This document shows positions 22,203 through 35,639 of a DNA stretch of 64,000 nt, in pieces; position 1 is the stretch's first letter, and the number at the start of each line of letters is the position of its first letter. The stretch spans positions 38,398,998-38,462,997 of the forward strand of contig CM053243.1 in assembly GCA_028583405.1 (NCBI GenBank). Direction: 5' to 3'. The notes under the pieces were generated by a model, which saw only the letters and a program-made list of their open reading frames with translations, was not told the DNA's origin and did no database searches. The translations under genes were made by a program, and so were the position numbers. Origin of the DNA: Pogonophryne albipinna. Taxonomy: Eukaryota; Chordata; Actinopteri; Perciformes; Artedidraconidae.

Positions 22203-23271
22203 ATGGACTCAGCCGATTCCACCGTGGTCAAGACGGCCTTGCAGGTGCAAGGAACACGCCTGCATCAACAGGCGGAACAGATGGCAACTATGAATCAGGG
22301 GATTCAGGACTTACATGCCCGTCAGCACAACTTCCAGGCAACAGTGACAACAGAAATAAATCACCTGGCGGAGAAAATGCGGGATTTACTTACGCATCTT
22401 GAGACACGACCTGCGGTTCCTGCGGCAGAGTTTTCCGGTCCAGCGGAGGTCAGGGTTGCGGAGATCCCCGTTCAAATACCCATGCCATCGTCTTCACTCC
22501 GCCTCGCTTCACCGGAGAAGTTCTCCGGGGATTCTGGAAACTGTCGTCCCTTCTTGATACAGTGCGATCTTCATTTCAAGTATCAGCCCATTTCCCACAG
22601 AACAAGCTAAAGTAGCGTTCATAGTGTCTCACTTGACGGGAAGAGCGGGAGCCTGGGCAACAGCAGAATGGGCCCGAGACTCGCCGGTTTGCCAGTCGTT
22701 AAGGTTTTTTATGGAGTCTATGAAAAACATTTTTGACCGAACAGCACCCGGGAGAGAGTCAGCAAGAGCCCTGGTGAACATCAGACAACGGCAGAGGAGA
22801 GTGGCGGATTACGCGATCGAATTCCGGACCCTGGCAGCGGAGAGTGGATGGAACTCAGCGGCTCTTTTCGATGCGTTCCTGCAAGGATTAACGGACCCCA
22901 TAAAGGATCAGTTAGCTCCATTGGAGCTGCCTGTAGAATTGGACTCGCTCATCGCCATGGCTATCCGGGTGGATCAACGTCTAGCAGAGAGACTTCGGGA
23001 GAAAGCAGCTTCCACTCCTCGGTTCGGACGAGACTTACAGAGGGAACACTACGGTTGGCGGAGTAATACCCGGACTTCGTCTCTAGAGCGACCAGCGGCC
23101 CCTAGCACCGCGGAGGAACCGATGCAGCTCGGGAGAGCCAAACTCACCCCGGAGGAGCGTCAGCGCCGCCTACGGGAGCGGCGGTGTTTCTACTGCGGCC
23201 AGCAGGGTCATGTTCTGGCAGCCTGTCCGGCAAAAGATCAGGCTCATCAGCGGGAAGAGGGACGCTGGTGA
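22203..23271 (+). pseudogene. Gag of chromovirus, one frameshift
   Basis: The first segment (22203-22610) begins MDSADSTVVKTALQ and contains a coiled-coil-like stretch. A one-base shift lies between about 22,575 and 22,605, and the second segment is open to 23271. It includes the capsid-like region of Ty3/gypsy gag and a single CCHC knuckle ([17 protein letters not shown]2CX4HX4C) near the C terminus. Gag packages the RNA into particles. It ends in a frame one base ahead of pol with overlap from about 23,184, consistent with -1 frameshifting for pol expression; I could not point to a definite slippery site. The break would truncate capsid. Confidence 0.8.
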
Positions 23272-26200
23272 GCCGAGTGACTTCTTTCAACCCTTCCTCG
23301 AGAAGACTGACTCAGGTACAAATTAAACTGAATGATAAGACTGTAACTCAGGATGCATTAATTGATTCTGGGGCTGATGAGAGCTTGTTAGACTGGGAGC
23401 TGGCTAAAGAGTTGAACTTTAACATTGTCCCTTTAGATCAGCCATTAAAGGCTAGTGCGTTGGATGGTCGCCTTTTATGTACAGTCACTCATCGCACGGA
23501 ACCCATAGAAATGATCATAGATCAGGAGCACCGTGAACACATTAGCTTTCATTTATTTAACTCAGCTCAACAGCCTCTCATTTTGGGTTATCCTTGGCTT
23601 GTTAAACATAACCCTCACATGGACTGGCTTACAGGAAGGGTTAAGGGGTGGGGAAATGAGTGTTCTCGTTCATGTTTAGCCTCTCATACAGTTTCGAGTG
23701 GACCGCACAGAGCCGGGAACTGTAAACAGGCGTCAGATAGGGACAGTGGCACTCCTTCTAAACAATCTGACTTTCCTGACCTGTCCAAGGTGCCAGAGTG
23801 TTACAGTGACATTAAAGAGGTGTTCAACAAGACACGAGCTACTTCCTTGCCTCCCCATAGACCGTATGATTGCCCCATAGAACTTCTCTCGGGCTCTACT
23901 ATCCCCAAAGGACGGTTGTATTCTCTCTCTGGTCCTGAAAGGGAGGCCATGAAAGAGTATATTGGAGCATCACTCAAAGCTGGCTTGATTCGGCCATCAT
24001 CATCTCCAGCAGCAGCGGGGTTTTTTTTTGTAGGGAAAAAGGACGGTTCATTAAGGCCCTGTATTGACTACAGTCCACTTAATCAGATCACCGTTAAGAA
24101 CAGATACCCCCTTCCACTCATCTCTACGGCATTCGAACTGTTACAGGGATCCAAGGTATTTACCAAGTTGGATTTAAGGAATGCATATCATCTTGTGCGC
24201 ATTCGGGAGGGGGATGAGTGGAAAACAGGGTTCAATACACCTACGGGACATTACGAATATTTGGTGATGCCTTTTGGACTTTGTAATGCACCTGCTGTTT
24301 TCCAAGCTCTCATTAATGATGTGTTAAGAGATTTCCTGAATGTTTTCTGTTTTGTGTATCTCGATGATATCCTCATTTTTTCTCCAGATACGAAGACGCA
24401 TGTTAACCATGTTCACCTTGTTCTTCAGAAACTTTTGGAGAACCATTTGTTTGTTAAAGCCGAAAAATGCGAGTTTCATGTGAAATCTGTGGCATTTTTG
24501 GGTTTTGTGATTTCCCCTAACAAAATGGAAATGGACCCAGCGAAGGTCAGTGACGTGGCGAATTGGCCCACGCCAGACTCTAGAAAGAAGGTTCAGCAAT
24601 TCTTGGGGTTTGCTAATTTTTACAGACGCTTCATACGCAGTTTCAGTGCTATTGCCTCTCCTCTCCATGTCCTTACCTCTCCCCATGTTCAGTTTGTGTG
24701 GAATCCACAGGCAGAAAAATCTTTCCTGGAACTGAAGAGGAGGTTCACCACAGCTCCCATCCTGACTATACCTGATCGCCACCGACAGTTTGTGGTGGAA
24801 GTGGACGCCTCCAACGACGGCGTTGGAGCTATACTGTCCCAGATGTCAGCGGAGGACAACAAACTGCATCCATGTGCATATCTCTCACGTAAGCTATCCT
24901 CGGCGGAGAGGAATTACGACGTGGGAAATCGGGAACTGTTGGCGGTGAAGATTGCTTTGGAGGAGTGGCGGCACTGGTTGGAGGGAGCGGAGCAGGATTT
25001 CCTGGTCTGGACAGATCATAAGAACCTGCAGTACATTAGGAAGGTCAAACGTCTGAACTCTAGGCAGGCCAGGTGGGCGTTGTTCTTTAATCGTTTTAGG
25101 TTCACTCTGTCATATCGTCCTGGTTCGCAGAATGGAAAGCCTGATGCACTCTCCAGAATATATGATCCTGAGCCAGTCCCCAAGAGTCCAGACCCCATTC
25201 TACGGCCTGACCGAGTGATAGGGAGGGTGACCTGGCCCATTGAAGCCAAGGTCAAACAGACAAACAGTGGAAATCCTGTCCCAAGAGGATGCCCTCAGAA
25301 TCGCTTGTTTGTGCCGGAGCAACTTCGATCTCAAGTTGTTCATTGGGCCCATACGTCTGTACTTACCTGTCATCCTGGAAATAAAAGGACCCTGTTCATG
25401 GTGAGACACAGATTCTGGTGGCCGGGGATGTGGAAGGATGTTGCAGAATATGTAGCAGCATGCCCTGTGTGCGCCAGGAACAAAACTTCACGGCAAGCTG
25501 CGGCAGGTCTTCTCCAACCTCTACCCATTCCCAACAGACCATGGTCTCACATAGCATTGGATTTTGTGACGGGATTACCAACATCGGCAGGTAATACCAC
25601 TATACTCACTGTGGTGGATCGTTTCTCTAAAATGGCACACTTTGTCGCCATGCCCAAATTACCTAATGCCAAAGAAACAGCAGAGGCCATGTTGGCCCAT
25701 GTGTTTAGGATCCATGGTTTTCCCAATGATGTCGTTTCAGACCGAGGCCCACAGTTCGTGTCACGTTTTTGGAAGGAGTTCTGTCACCTAATCCAAGCCA
25801 CTGTTAGTCTGACTTCCGGATACCACCCACAGTCGAATGGACAAGCGGAGAGGATGAATCAGGATTTGGAGACCTGTCTGAGATGTCTAGCGTCCGAGAA
25901 ACCCACCACCTGGAGTAAGAGTCTGATTTGGGTAGAGTATGCACACAACACGTTACCCACATCAGCCACTGGTATCTCCCCGTTTCAATGTGTCCATGGG
26001 TACCAACCTCCATTGTTTCCGGAGCTCGAGAAAGAGGTCACTGTGCCATCAGCCCATGCTCTGGTTCGACGCTGCCGTCGGGTCTGGGCGGGAGTTCGCC
26101 ACATGTTGCAGAGGAGTGCAGCTCGCATGAAAAAGTTGGCTGACCGGAAACGACGTCCAGCCCCCAAGTACCAGGCCGGACAACAAGTGTGGCTATCCAC

Positions 26201-26648
26201 TAAGGATCTTCCTCTCCATGTCGCCTCCAGGAAGCTGGCTCCCCGGTTCGTTGGTCCTTTTCCCATAGCCAAAGTGATTAACCCTGTTGCTGTCCGTTTA
26301 TGTCTGCCAAGATCCATCAAGGTCCATCCCACGTTCCATGTCAGTAAGGTGAAACCGGTCAAAGTTAGCAGACTGGTCCCCGCCTCCACGCCCCCTCCAC
26401 CTCCCCGGATTGTCGACGGAGGTCAAGTATACACTGTGGACAAAATACTGTCTGAAAGGAAGAGGGGCCGAGGTAGACAGTTCCTGGTCGACTGGGTAGG
26501 ATATGGATTGGAGGAGAGGTGTTGGATACCAGGCAGCTTCATTGTGGACAAAACGCTGATATCGGACTTCGATAGAGAACAGTCTCAGGCTTCAGGGACG
26601 TCAGGAGCCGTCCGTAAGAGGGGGGGTACTGTAAGGTTTCAGCGTTAG
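23184..26648 (+). CDS. Pol polyprotein with integrase chromodomain
   Basis: One uninterrupted frame of 1,154 codons, counted from an internal ATG; the true product is probably a Gag-Pol fusion made by -1 frameshifting. Approximate residues: protease DSG at 61-63; reverse transcriptase with YLDD near 392; RNase H starting near VEVDAS at 538; integrase zinc motif (H-H ... CPVC) 719-763; integrase core with D near 792 (LDFVTG), D near 853 (SDRGPQF) and E near 888 (GQAERMN); chromodomain about 1,081-1,125 ([20 protein letters not shown]). All catalytic residues that I can check are present. The stop codon lies 17-19 bases inside the 3' LTR, so the polypurine tract is coding sequence. Chromodomains of such integrases steer insertion towards marked chromatin. 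Confidence 0.93.
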   Translation: MFLLRPAGSCSGSLSGKRSGSSAGRGTLVSRVTSFNPSSRRLTQVQIKLNDKTVTQDALIDSGADESLLDWELAKELNFNIVPLDQPLKASALDGRLLCTVTHRTEPIEMIIDQEHREHISFHLFNSAQQPLILGYPWLVKHNPHMDWLTGRVKGWGNECSRSCLASHTVSSGPHRAGNCKQASDRDSGTPSKQSDFPDLSKVPECYSDIKEVFNKTRATSLPPHRPYDCPIELLSGSTIPKGRLYSLSGPEREAMKEYIGASLKAGLIRPSSSPAAAGFFFVGKKDGSLRPCIDYSPLNQITVKNRYPLPLISTAFELLQGSKVFTKLDLRNAYHLVRIREGDEWKTGFNTPTGHYEYLVMPFGLCNAPAVFQALINDVLRDFLNVFCFVYLDDILIFSPDTKTHVNHVHLVLQKLLENHLFVKAEKCEFHVKSVAFLGFVISPNKMEMDPAKVSDVANWPTPDSRKKVQQFLGFANFYRRFIRSFSAIASPLHVLTSPHVQFVWNPQAEKSFLELKRRFTTAPILTIPDRHRQFVVEVDASNDGVGAILSQMSAEDNKLHPCAYLSRKLSSAERNYDVGNRELLAVKIALEEWRHWLEGAEQDFLVWTDHKNLQYIRKVKRLNSRQARWALFFNRFRFTLSYRPGSQNGKPDALSRIYDPEPVPKSPDPILRPDRVIGRVTWPIEAKVKQTNSGNPVPRGCPQNRLFVPEQLRSQVVHWAHTSVLTCHPGNKRTLFMVRHRFWWPGMWKDVAEYVAACPVCARNKTSRQAAAGLLQPLPIPNRPWSHIALDFVTGLPTSAGNTTILTVVDRFSKMAHFVAMPKLPNAKETAEAMLAHVFRIHGFPNDVVSDRGPQFVSRFWKEFCHLIQATVSLTSGYHPQSNGQAERMNQDLETCLRCLASEKPTTWSKSLIWVEYAHNTLPTSATGISPFQCVHGYQPPLFPELEKEVTVPSAHALVRRCRRVWAGVRHMLQRSAARMKKLADRKRRPAPKYQAGQQVWLSTKDLPLHVASRKLAPRFVGPFPIAKVINPVAVRLCLPRSIKVHPTFHVSKVKPVKVSRLVPASTPPPPPRIVDGGQVYTVDKILSERKRGRGRQFLVDWVGYGLEERCWIPGSFIVDKTLISDFDREQSQASGTSGAVRKRGGTVRFQR
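26615..26629 (+). promoter_or_regulatory. Polypurine tract
   Basis: aagagggggggtac sits immediately before the 3' LTR and would prime plus-strand DNA synthesis. It is translated as part of the Pol C terminus. Confidence 0.8.
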
Positions 26649-27164
26649 AGTAGGGAGCTTATGGGGTTGTGTTATTCTGGTGATCTTACGTTTTATTTTG
26701 ATGTTGGCTCTGTCCTCTCATTACAGGTGTCGTCACTTCCTGTAGTGGTGTGTCACGGCCAGCTTGATGGTGATCTTCTGGTCTGGATTGGTTACACCTG
26801 TGCCTCATTAACCATGGTGTATATGTAGCCCTATTCTCCTGTTGTCCTTTGTCGGTTCGTCTTTGTCTATGAATCAGGTCCATGTCTATACTTCCACGGC
26901 AACCCTTGAGCAAACCATTAGTTGAACCTAGCGTACTGTTGAGCTACCTAGTAGATCCTAAAAACCCTGTATTACCATTAGTTGAACCTAGCGTACTGTT
27001 GAGTTACCTAGTAGATCCTAAAAACCCTGCATTACCATTAGTTGAACCTAGCGTACTGTTGAGTTACCTAGTAGATCCTAAAAAACCTTTTGTACAAATA
27101 AAGGACATTCTTGGAAATCAAGAAACGAATCGTGCATCTGAGTCTTTGTGAGTCCTTCGTGTCA
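26630..27164 (+). repeat. 3' LTR
   Basis: Identical to 21648-22182 over the whole 535 bp by direct comparison, with a constant offset of 4,982. Confidence 0.95.
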
Positions 27165-28231
27165 CACACAGCTTCCGGTCTTCCAAGACCCGACCGGAGA
27201 AAAAGACGTGCTGCAGGCACGAAACACATTACCAGTAGAAATACATTGCTTTTAAAATCGTGCTGTGAAACACGAAAAAAAAGGGGAAAATCGTGTTGGT
27301 GAACACAAATCAATAGATTAAAAATCGTGTTGGTGATCACGAAATGCCGTGAGACTGGGTTGGAACTGCATAGGATAACTGATTTTGTAAAACGTGTAAA
27401 CTGCCTTGCAGTGTTTTGCTATCTAAAGTGAGATGCATGATCCTGTGCAGACATACGATGCTACTGTGTTTGTTGAAACAGATCACCTTGTATTGTTTTT
27501 GTTTCCGTGCAGCAATAATACGACAGCTGTTTTGTAAATCCAGTGGTTTGTGCCAACTGAATGTAAACGTAGCTACTAATACCACACCCTGTGTCCAGTC
27601 TCTAGTGATGATGGTGTATCTGTAGGAAGATTTTGAAATATCCAATTCTCAAATAAAACTGGATGTTAACAAAAGATTGATGCTTGTTTATTATCTCAAT
27701 GTTTTTACCCTTCCTCTGAATGTCCTCTGTTTGTATATGTGGAGTTACATTTGGCATTAGATGAAAACTAGAGTTAAACAAAGAAACTACCTACATTATG
27801 TTCAGTGTGGTCTTCAAGGATTCTTAACATCCAAAAAAACACATCCATTGTGTCATTATTTAAATCTTAAAATAAATAAACACATTGTTGGAGTTTTAAA
27901 GAATTCCTTTTTAATTGAGAAAAAATACTAAAAGGTAAATAAAACATTAAACATAATGACAAAATAACAACCTGAAAGATATGTATTCTATCTACACATT
28001 TCGTAATTATCTAATCTAGTGGCCTTATAAAAGTGTTGGCTAAAGTAACGCAAAATATATATATTTTTTAATTGTAAATAATTAGAAACATTATTTATGT
28101 GCACAAGTACATAAATATAAAAAAGGTCCAAATGCGGGAATAAGTATAAACAGTGAATGTGTAAATAAATACATGCAAAAATATGAAAAAATAAATGAAT
28201 AGGGAAAGTAAATGAGATATATTGTTATCTG
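27165..28231. other. Intergenic; short cacgaa/aatcgtg repeats
   Basis: 27,205-27,345 has several alternations of cacgaa and aatcgtg (for example aaaatcgtgttggtgaacac) that could be a decayed SINE or MITE. The remainder is AT-rich without coding signal. Confidence 0.35.
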
Positions 28232-30131
28232 TGTTGGTTATTCTCGCGTCCAGGAGAGAAGCTTAAAAAGGAGACTAAATGGAGTCTCTGAGATGGTGTC
28301 AAATTGGTTTTGGGTGGTCTGTTCTAATGCGGTGATAAAGTCCCTGAAATGGTGTGAAAACTGGTGGAATATCACTAACGCATTATACTAATTTATTTTC
28401 AATTCTGGTCTACTTAAAGAACTATGCTAACCCCTTTAACAGTGTGTGGAACCTTGGGTGCCCGAGCATGTGATAATTACTCCCTCCTTTAACAAGGACT
28501 TTAAAAACAGAAGTTATTTCATTAATGGTTTGTAGTTCAATTCAGGAATTTTCACTCATGGCAGATATGTTTCTCCTTTTAAATAACATCTCTAAATGTC
28601 AGGTCATCACTGATTAAATGGATGAGCATTAGGAAGTGGTGGCACTTGTCTTTTAAAACTCATACTCTGGTGCCGTGCGCTCCCTCTGAAGCTGCAAGTA
28701 AGATTTAAAACATCTGCAGGGTGGGTTGAGCAACCCCTTCTCCCTGAACGATATTGGTTGTCGAAAATATGCACCATTAAAATGAGTGATCCAAGGCCCT
28801 GCATGTATTACTCCCAATTATACTAGTTTTTCAAAATTAAAATGTTCAATCTCTCTTTGCCCAGTGTCTTTTTAAAACTCTACATCTTGGACGACAAACA
28901 AATGTTGTTTCCACCTTAACAGTTCTCCTATGGTAATAACCATGCTAGATTGGAATACTTTCTTTGGCTTGGTTCTAGCTCTACCTTTAACATTTTCCAT
29001 TCAAATAAAGATTTGCCTGCTATCTATATTGTAACAAATTAAATCTTCCCCAAATTCTCACATGAATAAGAATCTCTATAAGAATAATTTGTTTATATGA
29101 TGAAAAGATTGAATAATATGTTCTACCCTCAGTGTGTTCTTAGGATTGTTTTCTAATAAGTGTGTTTATGTGTCCATCCGCTCTTGGATCCTCCCGCTGT
29201 AACTCTTTTCAGTGGCCCAACTGCTTTGCATTTCATCTCCTCCTTTTCAGTCTCTACACTGTTGCATGGAGGGCATATTCCGCTCTCATGTCCCACACTT
29301 TGCTCTTGTGCCAAATCTCGTGGCTCAGGCTGGAACTTCATGTCCTGTATGAGGGACCGATGAGAGTTTGCCTCTTTGTCAGCATGCTGGTTTGGTTCTG
29401 GATGCCTCAGGTCGTTGTTGGTTCAGCTCGGGTTCTCTGTCTTTTCGATGGAGGAGGAGGAGTCTCCTGTGGTGAGGTAATTTGTCTGAAGATGGGGTCG
29501 TAGCGTTCTGACAGGCAGAGAGAGAGAGAGAGAGAGAGATCTCGGGACGCATTACCTATAGCTAATTCTAACACACTGAGGTAAAATATATCCAATCCTT
29601 TCCACGCTATTTTCCTAATCTTACTATCTGTCTTAGATGTTAAATGTCATCTAAACCCAATTAATGTCTACTAATGGTTTTGCCATATCCCTAAACATTG
29701 CTTCCACCCACTGTAACATGGCTACTCCAAATAACTCTTTCAGGAAACCATTTTCTTCTATAAATTAAAAATACCTACATGTTTCAAGCACCACATATTT
29801 CACACACTATAAAAGAACGTCCCCATATTTTCTCCATCACTTTAAATCTCACTGTTATTTAGAACATAAGTAACTTTTGTGACTGGACATATCTGCAATG
29901 TCGCCACAATCTGCTGGGGAATGTTGTTCATAGAGTTTGTACGTACAAAGCTGTACTTGTGAGTTAGTAGCCTGTTTCTAATGTAATCATTTTCAATAAT
30001 TGTGCTCAGATCACCGGTCGGTTGTCCATAAACTTAACAGGGGGTGTTTCTGGTACAGACTAAAACATGGATCCAGTGTATTTGGAGATTCCCCTAATCT
30101 GTAAATCCCCATCACTGATTATCCCGATCAC

Positions 30132-30554
30132 TTAAACCCATCTCATCATTTGATACAAGAACTGCATATATGGGGGGTGAATCATCTTGATTGTAACCGC
30201 CTCACCTTTGGGAACGAGTATTTCTAACTCCTCCTCTTGTTGCTCAGCTGATCTTTTGGCTCTGGGGATAAGTGAAAGTCTCTGAAACACAGCTGGAGTT
30301 TTGTTAGTGATGTGGGCATTATCTATGAGTGGACTAATGGATCCATGTCTGACTTGATATTGTACTCCCCATCCAACCAGAAAGGTGCCGAGTGTAATGA
30401 GCACAATCAACAATGCTATTCTGACTCTTATCCCTAGGGGACCCCACAATTGGTTTGGCTTTGTTCTTGACATCATCTCTATTTTCTCCCTGGTTGTGTC
30501 AGTTACAGAATTTAAATAATGAGTATTATAATAACGTATACAAAAATTGGACAC
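30132..30554 (-). CDS. Env-leader-like ORF, copy 1
   Basis: An open frame encoding a protein with a basic N-terminal part, one strong hydrophobic segment (IALLIVLITLGTFLVGWG) and an RAKR furin-type site about 50 residues later, then an acidic stretch. The layout fits the leader of a retroviral envelope, a type II membrane segment removed by furin. The frame stops at 30132 and no surface subunit follows in frame. The start shown may be too far upstream; an internal ATG precedes SRTKPNQLWG. Very similar to 43333-43674. Confidence 0.55.
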   Translation of the reverse strand: MSNFCIRYYNTHYLNSVTDTTREKIEMMSRTKPNQLWGPLGIRVRIALLIVLITLGTFLVGWGVQYQVRHGSISPLIDNAHITNKTPAVFQRLSLIPRAKRSAEQQEEELEILVPKGEAVTIKMIHPPYMQFLYQMMRWV

Positions 30555-32506
30555 TTTTTCAGATGTAAAGCAAAAAATAGGTTTTCACTTTAGTGGACAA
30601 TCAATAAAAAAATAAAGACAATTCGTCTTTTGAGCTGTTTCTATCTTTATCTTATTTCTATTTATTGTTTTGTTCCAGCTCTGCCAAATCAGTCCTAACT
30701 CCCAATAATGTTCTGGAAGTTGCCAGTGAAGGGTGACAATGTGTGAGGTGGTGTCAATTTGCTACTTTTTCTTTACCTTTAAACCGGAGCGCGTGTGAAG
30801 TTCATTACAACTTCTCACTGTTCCGTCCACCGGGATCAGCCCACTGTCTTTTGTGAACTTTCACCCTCACCCAATCACCTGGCCGAACAGGAGTCTCTTC
30901 TGGTGTCTCGTCTGGTATCTCTGTAGCTTTCCTAGCCTGTGTAGACAAAACTTGGATAATATTACTCAGAGTTCTGACATATTCATTACTTCTATTCGTC
31001 TAATATCTAAAACTGGACCACTCCCTCCTTGGAGGAGGCCCAAGCTTCGGCATACCTTTTGTTGTTATGAGACCTATTGTTAACTACATGTTATTATTTA
31101 TTAACTACAACGTCACTGAAATCAACATATCTGTATAATCATGACACTCCCTCCTTTGAGCATAACATGCTCAATTATTATTGCAATGATTACCCTATTC
31201 TGAACAGGACATGTAAAACCCCTAACGTTGCATTAAATAAATATAACTTCTCCATGTACCCATAAGGCGTACAAAAAATATTGTATGATGTATGGCTTTC
31301 TGATGTTATAAAAACATATTCACTAAAATCTGCCATTAGCACAACAAATTGTTTACTTGTTTCAATAATGGCTTTTGTCATGGTATTATGCATCATTGCT
31401 GTGAAAAACAATACCCCTGGTGTCGCTAATGCGTCTCAATAATTCTAGAATTAGAGGATTGTTTGATACTGCTGAACTAACATATGATAAAATAATATTT
31501 CTCTAAACTAGAGGGAAAATACGAACTATTCTCACAGAAGGTGACATGCATGGAGGGCTGGTGCCCCTCACTCAAAATGAGATATTGCCTTACGCACTAC
31601 ATTATAAATCAGTAAAGTTACTCAAGAATAAATAAATAAAAACTGATTCTTGAAAACTGTTGTAAAAACCCTACAACTTCGTCATCCAAGCTCTCAATCA
31701 GTGTTATGTTATTTAATCTGCAGCTCATTGCCTTAAAACAGATACTTCAGACCGATTATAAAATGTTGTTTATGAGAAAAATGTAATCTGACTCCATAAA
31801 TCACATAATTGTTTGACTAAAAAACTACACTTCCACTAACAATAAATGAAGTTCCCCTTTAAACACAGCCCCGGTCTTCTGACGGGGTCAATCTATGTAC
31901 TGGCTGGAAAATGTTGTGCCAGTCTCTGTCGATCCGTCACTGTTCTCCCGCTAACAGTCACTCTCTAGTTCTGCTGGGTTCTTGTTGACTTCTTCACTGG
32001 TTTGAGACAAGCGACCCTATCGACACCTCCCTTTTGTAGCCAGACTTCACCACAGCAGAATCGAGTTTCTGTTTTCAGGTCTCAACAGCTCCACGTCAGG
32101 TGTATCGCCGCCCCTTGAACTGCAGTCGGTGTAAACAGGAGGACTTGGTAAGGATCCTCCGTCTTGGGCGAGTACTAAGTTTCCGTCTTCATATTTTTAG
32201 TGGAAACCCGTCGTCTTGACCTCACTAGCTGTGTGGACACAATAGTTATCTGTGTAGGGGAACAACATCACTCGTAATCTCTTTCCTTCTCATAATAATA
32301 GTCTGCTAAATGTTCTATTCTGTTGATGCTTTATGAGCAGTGTTGTGCAAGTTACTGAAAACCAGTAACTAGTTACCATTACTAGTTACTTCATTTCAAA
32401 AGTAACTCAGTTACTTTACTGATTACTTACACCAAAAAGTAATGCGTTACTGTGAAAAGTAACGTTTTAGTTACTTAAAAAAAGGGCTCCCATTAATGCC
32501 CTTATA

Positions 32507-33524
32507 CAGAGTATTTGTGTTGGGTAATCTATGGTAGGGCTAACCCATACAGTGGTGGGGCTCAAGTCAGTATTTGTAATGTAATTACATACACGCTATA
32601 TCGCACCCCTTGACAGTGAAACGCACGCGTGAGGCTTTTATTAGCTTTTATTAGTCTCCTTTTATCAGCTAAATTACATCGAGAGCAACAGGTGTGAGTT
32701 AAACAATACAATAGCCTATTCTGCTAATTCCACGTTGTTACAACATGCTACGCAGCGGCAGAAACAAGAAAAGGTGGCATATAGAATTGACACGGAGAGA
32801 GAGAGAGAGGGAGAGAGAGTGAGGGAGAGAGACAGAGACACAGGTAAACAGAGAGAGACAGACACAGCACACAACAGGTAGCCTGTATCTCTATTGTCAT
32901 ACAAAACACTTTTTCAAATGACCCATTATTACAAAAATATATTCAAAACTCACTATTCACTCTTCAGGTGGGTCGTGTGACTCTGGCACCTGTTCGACTT
33001 GTACCTCAATGCGAGGGCGTTTAAGAACAAATCTATCCATCCGAAATATACAATTAATCCTAGAAGTTCTGCTGTCTGTCTGCAATTTACTCGGCGCGAG
33101 TTTGGGGACTTTTCACTGTGAACGTGACGAATCAGTAATGCATGACGCAGCAGACCCAACGTTTCGTTGCTCTGATTGGCTGTAGGTCTGTTCAAATTGC
33201 ATTTGGAGGCATTTTGATCTGACCGCGGCCGCGCTGATATTATAACGTGAGAGAATGACCACACCTTTAGTGTATAAAACTCCCCCACTACTTAGACTAT
33301 TCCTTGCACCCCTCTAGCATAAGCCCGAATGGTCTCAACCATATTGCATCAGTGACGTGCGTTTGTTGTTACAGCAGGATCAGTTTGTGTGTTGGACACG
33401 ACCGGTAGATTTTCGCAATCCGTGTTCTCAACATGCTTACTTTAACATACTTTTTCATGGTGGGGCTAAGGTAGGGCTAAGCCATTTCTTGGTATGGCTG
33501 TAGCCTACCCCAGCGCCGCCACTG
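32507..33524. mobile_element. hAT-like element B nested in A
   Basis: Flanked by an 8-bp duplication cccttata (32499-32506 and 33525-33532). It begins cagagtatttg and ends gcgccgccactg. Related copies at 35,200-35,400 and 49,984-50,194 show that the family normally starts cagtggcggc, so the left end here seems to have lost about 12 bases between two CAG triplets. It contains ggtaatctatggtagggc and a subterminal match, inverted, to 49,850-49,910. Confidence 0.7.
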
Positions 33525-34254
33525 CCCTTATAGCAGGGTTGCCAACTCTCACGCATCTGGCGTGTGACACACGCTTTCACTCTCAATCTCACGCTCTCAC
33601 GCTGCACAAACTATTCTCACGCCAAAACAAGAATACCGAAGACTAGAAACGGTTTTGAAAACTTTTGTCAGGTAGTGATCGTCTTCTCAATAGAACATCT
33701 TTGATAATGTCTGATGAGAATATTCGTTGTGGCCAAACGGCGGTACTACACTTCATTTAGGTTGCTGGGCCCGGAAACACCTTTGTCCCATTGACTTACA
33801 TTGGGAAAGAGTGGTCTGTAACTCGTTGGATAATTTTTTTTAAACTAAATAAACAACCCAGTATGAACACTTGTATAGCCCTTAGTAAAAACATTTGTTC
33901 CTCAAGTTGTAAAAATGTGCTAATAACGTTATTCTGAGAGTTATTTCCCTCTGCATTATGAACGCGCATCTAACCCACGGGACCGCGCCGCCCGGCACGT
34001 TCATGTTACGTGTTCTACCGGTTCTACCATGCGTTTATCTCAACCCATGGATGCACAATAACAACGGACCCATATCGCCTTACTGCCAGCCCACGGAGCT
34101 GTAATAATGGATATATTGCACATGTTTGCTGTAATTCATCATTTGTAAAATATTATACTACATGGGCTGTATGATGTAAATCTTGTACCGTAAATGTTGT
34201 ATTAAATAAAGTTAATATTACTGACGTTAGATTAACGTCCCTGTAGCTTATTAT

Positions 34255-34287
34255 TGCACTAAGAAGCTTATTGCACTGTATATATAT

Positions 34288-34333
<46 letters not shown>

Positions 34334-34345
34334 TGCAATAATTCT
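34255..34345. repeat. (TA)n array inside a palindrome
   Basis: A run of TA repeats is bordered by ttattgcactgta and tacagtgcaataa, so the whole block can fold into one long hairpin. Confidence 0.8.
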
Positions 34346-35566
34346 TTCATGCTAAATGAAGCTCTGTTGGATATCACTAGATCCTGTTAGAGCGTAATAT
34401 AAGTAGGCCTACATAACGATTGATGTGACATTAGCATAATTACTAGCTAGCCGCTAGCTGCTAACTGCCGCCTCGTTAATATCAAATCCATCATAATAAC
34501 AATGCTGTCATGAACGCACGGTGCTGTTACGTGTACGCAAATTGACGTGCTTGATGTGAACGAGCATTTTGGTTAAAGTTGCGCATGCTCTATGAGCGCA
34601 CATACGGGTACTTCTCAGGCATGCCGGGTAATCTGTGACGTTTCACTCTCTCAAAAGTTGGGCCATTTTATCATCATGCGCTAATGAGCAACTCTCATAG
34701 GAATGAATGAGGCCCCGCCTCCCACGCTGTATCCAGTTCTTATTATACATCCATGATCTCTATACACATCGATACAACATTACGTGTTGATAGAAATCAA
34801 CACATAATGAAATAAGACCCCACGGTTTGATGATTGATAGGTGTGTGGGCTGTTCATTTTGACACAGAACAATGGGGGCTATCCTCCCTTATCCACAATG
34901 TAAAGTAATTCACAGCCTCTTCCCTCTTCTCTCTGTGAGGAGCAGCAGGTTCAGCTTTCAGAACAAAGTAACACAAAACTAAAATGGCATTCATTTTTTT
35001 TAATATGTCGTGTAGTAATAGATTTATTTATTTTTCTTCTCAAGAGAGTACCAGAATGTGTATTTTATGTTAGTATTTCAAAAAATCTCCTGGGGGAGAA
35101 TCCCCCCAGACCCCCCTGCAGGGGTTGGGTTTTCAGCATGTCAACTCTTTCACCTGTGGGTAAATTGCAGGATTGGCTCCAGGTCGCCCTTTTTATTTAC
35201 TACAAGACAAAATGTGCCTTTTTATTTCATACAGTTCAATTTGGATTGAGACAGGGAAATAATCTAACCCTCACGTGTGGCGTTTCACTGTCAAGGGGAA
35301 CGTGTATGTAATTACATTGCAAATACTGACTTGAGCCAACCACTGTATGGGTTAGCCCTACCATAGATTACCCAACAAAAATACCCTGGAGCCGCCCCTA
35401 CCGACCCGTATTGCGCACGCGCAGATCTAAGATCCAGTAGAAATGATAAAAAGTAAAAGTCTGCTGCTTATTGTTCTACTAGACAAAATAGAGTCAAAGA
35501 GTATATGAGAGTGAGAGTGTGTTAATTAATATGTTTGGCAGTTTGGAGTAAGTCTGTAGATTTGTT

Positions 35567-35567
<1 letters not shown>

Positions 35568-35638
<71 letters not shown>
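35568..35638. repeat. (TG)n microsatellite
   Basis: More than 30 TG dinucleotides after tttgtttgtttg. ORFs through it on the minus strand encode His-Thr runs and are not genes. Confidence 0.95.

Positions 35639-35639
<1 letters not shown>

Larger units (their letters stand above)
21648..27164 (+). mobile_element. Sushi-like chromovirus (Ty3/gypsy LTR retrotransposon)
   Basis: The 5,517-bp element has 535-bp LTRs that are identical base for base, starts TG and ends CA, and is flanked by a 5-bp duplication, cacac (21643-21647 and 27165-27169). Order: 5' LTR, primer site, gag, pol (protease, reverse transcriptase, RNase H, integrase, chromodomain), polypurine tract, 3' LTR. Domain order and the C-terminal chromodomain identify a Ty3/gypsy chromovirus; the apparent self-priming site points to the Tf1/sushi branch. 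Identical LTRs imply a very recent insertion. A single gag frameshift suggests this copy needs a partner to move. Confidence 0.93.

Noticed and set aside
24324..24782. 152-codon frame opposite pol
   Set aside because: Antisense shadow of the reverse transcriptase coding region.
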